Positions 57,385-64,000 of a stretch of DNA of 64,000 bases are shown piece after piece. The notes under the pieces were generated by a model. The model did no database searches, was not told the origin of the DNA, and worked only from the letters and a program-made list of their open reading frames with translations. This DNA comes from Odontesthes bonariensis (lineage: Eukaryota; Chordata; Actinopteri; Atheriniformes; Atherinopsidae). How positions within the stretch are numbered: the stretch's first letter is position 1; every line of letters begins with the position of its first letter. The translations under genes and the position numbers were made by a program. The DNA lies in NCBI RefSeq assembly GCF_027942865.1, contig NC_134507.1:35703711-35767710 (forward strand), read 5' to 3'.

Positions 57385-57843
57385 AGACCTCCTCTACTGT
57401 CACACAATGGTTTCACACATCCTCCCACCTTCAGATCAGTTTGGGGAGGGAACAAGGAAGTTTCCTTCACTGAAAGGGACAGTGCTGGTTTCACCTCAAT
57501 CCTGCAGTAAAGTCTGGATTGTTCAAGGGCTTGTTAAATTATTCTTATTTGTTTTCCGTTGAAGGGAAAGATTCATTCATTAACCTTCCACTGAAAGTTG
57601 AACGTGAAGAAAATCTGTTTTCTCTTTGTCTATCAGACCAACATTGTTAGATACGTTTAGCAGGCAGCTGTACAGGAAATGTAAATGTAAATGTTTCTGA
57701 ATATTTTCATGCTTTTCATTTATATTTATATAATCAGCTCCGCTCTGCAGAGGTTGAAATTTATAAATCATGATCTTGTGCTGAGAGGCTCACCTAAATC
57801 TTCTGACTGATGCATTCAAGTGCATGAAATGAAACATGAACTG
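57385..57843 (-). promoter_or_regulatory. TRIM 5' flank, left arm of a large inverted repeat
   Basis: This flank, ~100 bp upstream of the TRIM start, pairs as an inverted repeat with 62650-63098 over ~450 bp. It probably holds the promoter or 5' UTR of the gene. No specific factor site is claimed. Confidence 0.7.
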
Positions 57844-58493
57844 TCGTATGTAGATGTAGATATTACTGATTAAAGGTTCCTTAAGACTGCATCAGACATG
57901 TTTGATCATCATCTATCTTTCGAGCTCTGTATACTGACTGGCGTCTTCAGGTCGAGCCTGATAGAAACCCTCTTTGTCTCTTTGTCACTGTGTATAAAAG
58001 AAGCTGCATCTTAAGATGGAGTTCCTTTGGTGTTCTGTCCACTCTTGTTCACACTGAAAACACAAACAACATAAACAGCAGAATAATGTGACGGTACTCT
58101 GACAACATCAGGGTCCATCTGATGCCAAAAAAAACCTGAACTCTAAACCACCGCAGGGATTTCAGTATATTTATAATGGAGGAGTGGGAGATGATATCAG
58201 AACTTCTATCTTTGATCAGTATCTGAAGCAGAAGATGTTTCACAGCTCAGATGGTTGAGGTTTGAAATGGAACTTGTGTGGGGACAGACAAAGGTGTAGA
58301 AGACAAAAAGTGGTGATAGAAGATAAACAGCTGTACTCTGAGGAACATCTCTGCTAACGACTGTTTCTTTCAACTGAGGCTTCAGACAGATTACAGACTG
58401 ACCTAAAGACTCCTGCATGATAATCACATCCATGCAGCCAAAGACCTGAATCAGTTGCACTGATCTGAAAGACAAAAGGACGCTGATGTCCCC
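57844..58493. other. No gene recognised
   Basis: Unique-looking DNA between the TRIM flank and the second dispersed repeat. Short frames only. Confidence 0.4.
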
Positions 58494-59436
58494 ATCCATC
58501 CCCCATGTTTTCAGACATTAACTCAACCCCAAAGTTGGACAAACTCCTTCAGCACAACAATGACTCCTCACGATGAACATTAAAAACAACCATTTCTAAC
58601 AATCTAACAATTTCTTTCTAAACTATAAATAATTTTAGGGACTTTAATCTCATTCTCAACAGTGACAGTTAAGGAGTGTCATCAGAAGAATGAGATCAGC
58701 TCAGTAATGAAAACCCAGTTTAAACTATATAGAATCAGTGGTTTACACAAGCCTCAGTGAAAATAAAGACAATTATTATGGGTGCCAATGCCAAAGTCAT
58801 CAAGGCACACATATTTCTATTGTGCAAACTTATTATTCTCCTGTTTCCGTCAGGAATTTGGCAAAGAACTAGTCCCGCGCGGTCGGTCCGACCGGGATAA
58901 ATAGCATATCCCAACGTGTCCACCGATAGGGATTAGTGTGCTATGACTTTTTTCTCTCATTACTCAAACAGATTCCTCGAAAATTGGGAAATACTGTGAA
59001 TTTTGGCCCATTGGAAATGCATTAAAATTCATATATAATGCAACAAAAGTAGCCTTATTTGGAGGGCTCATAACTCAGCCATAATTTATCATAGAGATAT
59101 CATTCAAAGTTTAAACAGGCCAAGAAAGACTCAACTTTAATTGAACTAAGGGGTTTGTTGATATATTTTATAGCTTTGACACAATGGCAGTTTAAGTTTT
59201 AGGAAAAATCAGGACTCCTCTCACTCTGCTGTCATGGGGTCTCACACTCTATTTTGACAAGCTCAAAATTAATACCTAAACAATTCAAACAAACTTCTCT
59301 CACATCCAAAATTTCTGCTGTACCTAGACAAATTATACTTCAAAATGTAGGTATTTTTATCCTCTTTCACCCAATGTCACCTTTATTGTGCTTGGCCTCA
59401 CAGTTTCCCCTCAAATGACCTCTGAGAGCAGAGTAA
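58494..59436 (+). repeat. Dispersed repeat, copy 2 (interrupted by a MITE)
   Basis: Same order and orientation as 53713-54640. The match ends where the Harbinger-like MITE at 59437 is inserted. Confidence 0.8.
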
Positions 59437-59956
59437 CGGTAGGCGTCCACTATTCCGGCACGTCAAGCCGTATCCAACGCATTCAATTCATTTTCAATGA
59501 AATCCGGCCGATCGTTGTCGCTGTGCTCGCAAAGCATGCTGGGATTCCGGCACGGCGAGCGGCGGACCCGCGGCACGTCAAAAAATTGGGCTCGGCCGGA
59601 CTTTATGCAAATTTGCCACGGCAGACGGAGTGCGTTATCCAATGACAGTAGATCATGTGTTCTCCTGTGTCGCAGCAGCAGCAGCAGCAGCACAGCAGCT
59701 CTCCTCGCTCGCAGATCCGGATCCATGGTACAATATGAAATAATGTTCCATTGCTGACGATTTATACACATTAATTTCCCTCCAAAACTCAAATTTTTAG
59801 AGGGAGAAACTTCGGTTGGTTAAAATCACAAGTTATTTACTTTCCCCCGGAGCCATTCTACACGCCCCACACACCCACTGTAGTAGCAACACGGCGACAA
59901 CTAGGCATCCAATCCGGCGAGTTACGTTGACGTGCCGGAATAGTGGACGCCTAGCC
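59437..59956. mobile_element. Harbinger-like MITE, 520 bp
   Basis: A perfect 27-bp inverted repeat (59440-59466 and 59927-59953, starting TAGGCGTCCACTATTCCGG), and the 3-bp TAA on both sides (59434-59436, 59957-59959). TAA duplication fits PIF/Harbinger. A CAG run lies near 59675-59700. No transposase seen. Confidence 0.82.
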
Positions 59957-60458
59957 TAAGTATATGACATGAGACATGAACTCTCGTACAGTTGTTGGAC
60001 TTCAGAAGAGGTAAAAAACCTGCAGAGTTGAGCTGTCTGAAAACTAAATCTGCCTCCTGTTAGATCGATTCTTTCAATGGCAGCTCTATAACAAGCCGGA
60101 GGAATCTCAAGTTAAATAAAGTGTTTATTGGTAGTCACATGTCAAGCATATCAGCGCTGGGCTCAGTGGAACAGAGCTCCCGCAGGAAGTCTGTCAGACC
60201 GAGCCGCGATTTCCGGGTATCATTTGTATTTATAGCCTCATAGGTTGGACTCACACTCGACCGAGTATGATTGGACATGAGTAGGTTCAACATGCTTCGT
60301 CATATTCTCTGGATCAGCCAAAACAATGTGTGTGTGTGAATCTGGCCTTGCTTTCCCAATTGTTTTGTCTTCCCATTCCTGGATCACTTTAGGTCATCAT
60401 GGAAAAGTACAGAGACTATTTCATTTATAATGTCTAAGAACAAAGCCAATTTTTACAC
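59957..60458. other. No gene recognised
   Basis: Holds an AATAAAG and a TATTTATAG-like stretch, but no paired repeats or coding frame. Confidence 0.4.
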
Positions 60459-60780
60459 AAGCTCGAAATTAATACCAAAATAACTCAAATAAACTTCTCT
60501 CACTTCCAAAATGTCTGCTGCACCTAGACAAAATATACTTCACAATGTAGGTATTTTTGTCCTCTTTCACCAAATATTCCCCTCATTGTGCTTGGCCTCA
60601 CGGTTTCCTCTCAAATGAACTTTGTTCATCTGTTTTAACAGGTTTATGCCAGCCACTGTGTTATGTCTACTCACAATACAACATGACAATAGCATGACAG
60701 CCTCTGTCTCTCAGCGGGTAGTAGCTTCATTGGCATCCATCAAAATTTCTACAAAAATTTTGTAGTTCTTTCTATCACTG
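60459..60780 (+). repeat. Dispersed repeat, copy 3 (right part)
   Basis: Matches 54476-55020 with an internal deletion: AAGCTCGAAATTAATACC through GGTTTATGCCAGCCACTGTG to CATCAAAATTTC. Confidence 0.75.
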
Positions 60781-60797
60781 CCCAGTTTGTGACCATA

Positions 60798-61470
60798 TGT
60801 ATTTGGCAGAAACTTTTATCCAAAGCAACTTACAGGTAGGCTCAAGGGCGGATTATACTTCTGCGTCTATCGTCTTGACGTGTTGCTTTGCTCTGGTCGC
60901 GAACAACTTTTCATGTTATGGTTCTGCAACCTCAGTCTGGAATTTCTCTGGACGCACAGCAGTTTCCCCTCGCGAGAATTTCGGTGGGCGGTGACGGGAA
61001 CTTCGGCGGCGCTGGCGGAAGTGTTTGTTTTTACAAAAAAAAAAAAAGTGTATGCAAGATATGGATCTGGAGTTGCTCGACATCGAAGAAGAACAGCTTT
61101 TTTTTTTGGAGTTGGCGAAAATGCAAAGGTGGAAGCCACACAGACAACCGGAAAGGCACACCGAGGACCAATCACAGCCGCTTTTGTCTGCGCACTTCCG
61201 TTGGTGGTCTGCGTCCGTCCGACGTGTAGTCAGGATTTTTCTGAGGTGCACGACGACGCGCGCAGAGCCTCTGCGTGGGGGAGTGGTCAAGATTTTGACG
61301 CTCGCAGAGGCTCTGCGTCCGAGCGTCAGAGGCTTTGCGCCTGAAGCATAAATCAGGCTTAAGGGGGTCTTTCCTAAGGACCCCAACTGGAGGTATTAGC
61401 TTTCATGTAGGGGATTTGAGCCCAGGTCACCTACAATAAAGGAGGGAGGGACTGAATGGCTTTTAACATT
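60798..61470. repeat. Fish short repeat split by a MITE
   Basis: ACTTTTATCCAAAGCAACTT at ~60810-60832 and GATTTGAGCCCAGGTC at ~61410-61427 are the two halves of a very common fish short repeat; the MITE at 60841-61363 lies between them. Confidence 0.55.
60841..61363. mobile_element. Harbinger-like MITE, ~523 bp
   Basis: Imperfect ~25-bp inverted ends: left CTCAAGGGCGGATTATACTT, right (reverse complement) CTTAAGCCTGATTTATGCTT. A frame inside reads MDLELLDIEEEQLFFLELAK, a possible trace of an element protein. The right end has GCAGAGGCTCTGCG palindromes. Confidence 0.6.
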
Positions 61471-61509
61471 GTGTGAGTTACACCAACTTCTTTTGTCTGA
61501 ACTACATGT

Positions 61510-61990
61510 ATAAGCTTATACGCTGAGGGTCGTTACAGTCACATGTGTCACTGAATACCCACCAATCTGCATGTCGTTAGTGTCTTTATCACCTCCGAAT
61601 TGTCTACCTGCCTGACAGAGTGAGTTTTGGTCACAGAATCCAAGGTGAGAATGATTCTCAAACTGCCTCTGGAGGAGAGACAATGCTGCATTGTAGGTGC
61701 TGGGAAGGTGAAACCTGAGACCACCTCCTCTGTTCAACGATGTTTTTTCCAGTTTTACATAGATGGGTTCTTTGATTCCTCTCTCAAACTACCTGTCTTC
61801 TCTGTCTAGAATGTGGACATTACGTCCTCCAAAGAGTGTCCCTTCTCCTTGAGATGAAGGTGCACTGCTGAGTCTTGACCTGAAGAGGTGGCTCTCCTGT
61901 GTTGTGCCATATGCTTGTTCAGCTGTTGTTTGGTCTCTCCTATAAAGAGGTCTGCACAGTCTTTGCTGCACTGCATACATGACACCACCC
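61510..61990 (-). mobile_element. Penelope-like retroelement remnant (GIY-YIG end)
   Basis: A decayed reverse-strand copy of the C-terminal part of a Penelope-like element: the CSKDCADLFIGETKQQLNKH region matches the GIY-YIG endonuclease, then AQHRRATSSGQDSAVHLHLK, EDR, and an LNRGGGL-type end. Broken in several places; old. Confidence 0.65.
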
Positions 61991-62649
61991 AGTTTGTGTT
62001 TGGGTGTTTAATCCTTTGGGTGAAGCATTCTCTGTCTGAGGGTGTTCTTGGGTTTACTGAAATTAGTTGTATGAACTCAGGTCAATGAGGCCTACAAGGC
62101 ATTAATACTTGAAAGAGACTTTAGGTAATATTTATGTATTACGGATTTAAAATAAACCAGGATGTTCTGGGTCAAAGTGGCCAGAACACAGGCAGAGTTC
62201 AGTGTAAATGAACAGAACAGGAGCTTTGACCTCCTCTGCATCCCTGTGAGCAGGATGAAGGCGCCCTCTTGTGTTAGTTTTCAGATTTCAGCTTTGAAAC
62301 TGCAGGGAGACATGAGAAAGCTTCACTGAGGCTTTGGCAGATTCAACAACATGAGGAAAGAGAAGTTTAAATATGTGTAACATAACACTGTGTCAGTTTG
62401 TTCACAGGACTCACAACCTGTAACACTGATGCTGCTTTCAGGGAACTTCTTCCTTTTATCATTATTTTTTTTGTAAACTTTAACTTATCAATAAGTGGCA
62501 GATTAAACAGCACAGTTACCTCTCCATCTGCAGCCTCCAAAGCCGACTGAAACTGAGGAGTCAGCTGGAAACTCCACCTTACTGTTACCTGCTCCACCCA
62601 AACTCGTACCTATGACGACCCTTAAACAATACGTGGAACAGAACAACGA
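61991..62649. other. No gene recognised
   Basis: AT-rich with short frames; no repeat ends recognised. Confidence 0.4.
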
Positions 62650-63098
62650 GAGTTCATGTTTCATTTCATGCACTTGAATGCATCAGTCAGAAGATTTAGG
62701 TGAGCTTATCAGCAGAAGATCATGATTTATAAATATCAACCTCCGCAGAGCGGAGCTGATTATATAAATATAAATGAAAAGCATGAAAATATTCAGAAAC
62801 ATTTACATATCCTATACAGCTGCCTGCTAAACGTATCTAACAATGTTGGTCTGATAGATGCAGAGAAAACAGATTTTCTTCATGTTCAACTTTCAGTGGA
62901 AGGTTAATGAATGAATCTTTCCCTTCAACAGAAAACAAATAAGAATAATTTAACAAACCCTTGAACAATCCTGACTTTACTGCAGGATTGAGGTGAAACC
63001 AGCACTGTCCCTTTCAGTGAAGGAAACTTCCTTGTTCCCTCCCCAAACTGATCTGAAGGTGGGAGGATGTGTGAAACCATTGTGGGACAGTAGAGGAG
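62650..63098 (+). repeat. Right arm of inverted TRIM 5' flank
   Basis: Reverse complement of 57385-57843. The match stops at AGTAGAGGAG, just before a TTAA, where the original continues with GTCTTTAGTGAAG toward the TRIM start. Confidence 0.85.
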
Positions 63099-63105
63099 CT
63101 CTTAA

Positions 63106-64000
63106 CACTCTGGAGTCTAAAACCCACTGGTGGTTTCTTTTGACACATCTAAAAAAAAAACAGTTTTTGTCATTCAAACATATGAGTGACACCATTAAAA
63201 ACCTTGAAACTTGTAGTTTTCAAATATATATAAATTAAAATAAATTATATAGCTGGCCCTTTTTAAAGAGAGTGAACAGACTCTTTGGATTTTCTGTAGT
63301 CTCTGACTGCAGCAGCTTCCAGGCCACACCTATCGCTATTATTCCCATGTAAAGTACCAGGTGATTGAGTGGCTATTCACAGGGGAGAACACACCCCATT
63401 CAGCCAGCATAAACAAAGCCACGCTTCTACTCACTTGTCAACACACCAACTTGGAGGAGAGACTATGACCAATGCAAGGAAGATGTCGCCTGCTGAAGCT
63501 GCACAGCTGATCCAGGAACAACTTGCTCTGGAGAGTGAGTCTGATGACGCCTTGTCAGATCTATCCAGTGACGATGAAGACGTGCATTTTGAGCTTCGTA
63601 TCGATCCTGCTGAAGAGTAAGTAGGCTTGTGTGTTTTACTAGCTGTTGTCATGATTTATCAGTTAGCTGTGGAGAATCTAAACAGCTACGGAGGTGCTGT
63701 CTAGCGATGGTTTATCTCCTCTGCTAATTTTGTATATGTGGAACGTGTAAAATGTAGGCATCAGAAAACTTGCATCATAATTGCATGAGAACTTTTGACC
63801 ATTCCCTTACGCAAAAAATAATGCATTGTGTATCAGGAGTACTGCCGTTCTTTCTGTGGTACAGCAATTGGTATGTATGAATGCCAAGCACGGTATACAA
63901 ATGCTAATGTGTGTCATAGTTGTTAGGTGAAGATAATGTAGGACCAATTTCTAAACAATGTCTCTTCTATTATTGTATTTACAGCGATGTGGAAAACATC
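63106..64000 (+). mobile_element. Probable piggyBac-like element, left end (runs off window)
   Basis: Begins right after TTAA (63102-63105) with CACTCTGGAGTC. It lies exactly where the TRIM-flank homology stops. Downstream is a two-exon acidic reading frame resembling a transposase N terminus. The other end is outside the window. Confidence 0.45.
63465..64000 (+). CDS. Transposase-like N terminus (two exons, partial)
   Basis: Exon 63465-63616 encodes MTNARKMSPAEAAQLIQEQL, then an acidic stretch ESDDALSDLSSDDED. It ends in a good donor (GAAGA|GTAAGT) and joins 63985 after TTTACAG with the frame kept (EDDVENI). An acidic N terminus of this kind is usual in piggyBac-type transposases. An ATG in the same frame at 63369 would add 32 residues. 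The catalytic part is outside the window. Confidence 0.4.

Noticed and set aside
57580-57771. 63-codon minus-strand frame and its mirror at 62722-62907
   Set aside because: Both come from the inverted TRIM flank; no protein features.
59960-60440. Possible LTR-like stretch (AATAAAG, TATTTATAG)
   Set aside because: No paired copy, no terminal motif and no primer site, so no element can be claimed.
1-64000. CRISPR arrays, operons and ribosome-binding sites
   Set aside because: The sequence is eukaryotic; the direct repeats are long gene units or transposon repeats, not repeat-spacer arrays.

Overview
The window is from a ray-finned (teleost) fish. It carries spliced vertebrate-type genes, a fish-type TRIM gene, tandem small-RNA genes, LINE, hAT, Tc1, Harbinger, Penelope and piggyBac remnants, and long CA, TA and C runs. 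The species cannot be fixed from sequence alone.

Region 1 (1-31370) is a tandem array with a 1,695/1,700-bp unit. Each unit holds, in order, a plus-strand 5S rRNA gene, a truncated inverted 5S relic, a plus-strand U5 snRNA gene and a plus-strand U2 snRNA gene. Twelve 5S, eleven U5 and nine uninterrupted U2 genes are present. Two further U2 genes (units 9 and 10) are each split at the same place by a full-length ~5.63-kb non-LTR retrotransposon of the U2-specific Keno type (Tx1/L1 group, ORF1 with three CCHC knuckles, ORF2 with APE endonuclease and reverse transcriptase). Each insertion removes about 13 bp of U2, including the branch-site-pairing GTAGTA. Copy 1 has an intact ORF2, but its ORF1 is split by a 1,180-bp hAT-like transposon with an 8-bp target duplication. 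Copy 2 has an intact ORF1, but ORF2 carries a one-base frameshift in a T run.

Region 2 (31371-39130) starts with a decayed multi-exon gene resembling a fish-expanded uncharacterised family. It is followed by CT/CA/C-rich repeats and a minus-strand U1 snRNA array of ~711-bp units (two whole, two truncated copies). A second hAT element, carrying a nested RTE/Rex3-like LINE piece, abuts the last U1 copy. U1, U2 and U5 all have a PSE-like CACCG...AGTG/AGGTG box at about -45 to -64, so they are probably read by the same snRNA transcription machinery; 5S uses internal Pol III signals.

Region 3 (39131-55000) is mostly gene-poor. It has microsatellites, Tc1 fragments, a 938-bp inverted-repeat transposon packed with CATACG-type subterminal repeats, a HIPK-like kinase fragment, the last two exons of an unidentified minus-strand gene, a coiled-coil ORF and several dispersed repeats.

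Region 4 (55001-64000) is built around one intact intronless TRIM gene (RING, B-boxes, coiled coil, PRY-SPRY) on the minus strand. Its 5' flank is duplicated in inverted orientation 5 kb away, where a probable piggyBac-like element begins at a TTAA. Between them lie two further copies of a repeat, two Harbinger-like MITEs and a Penelope-like remnant.
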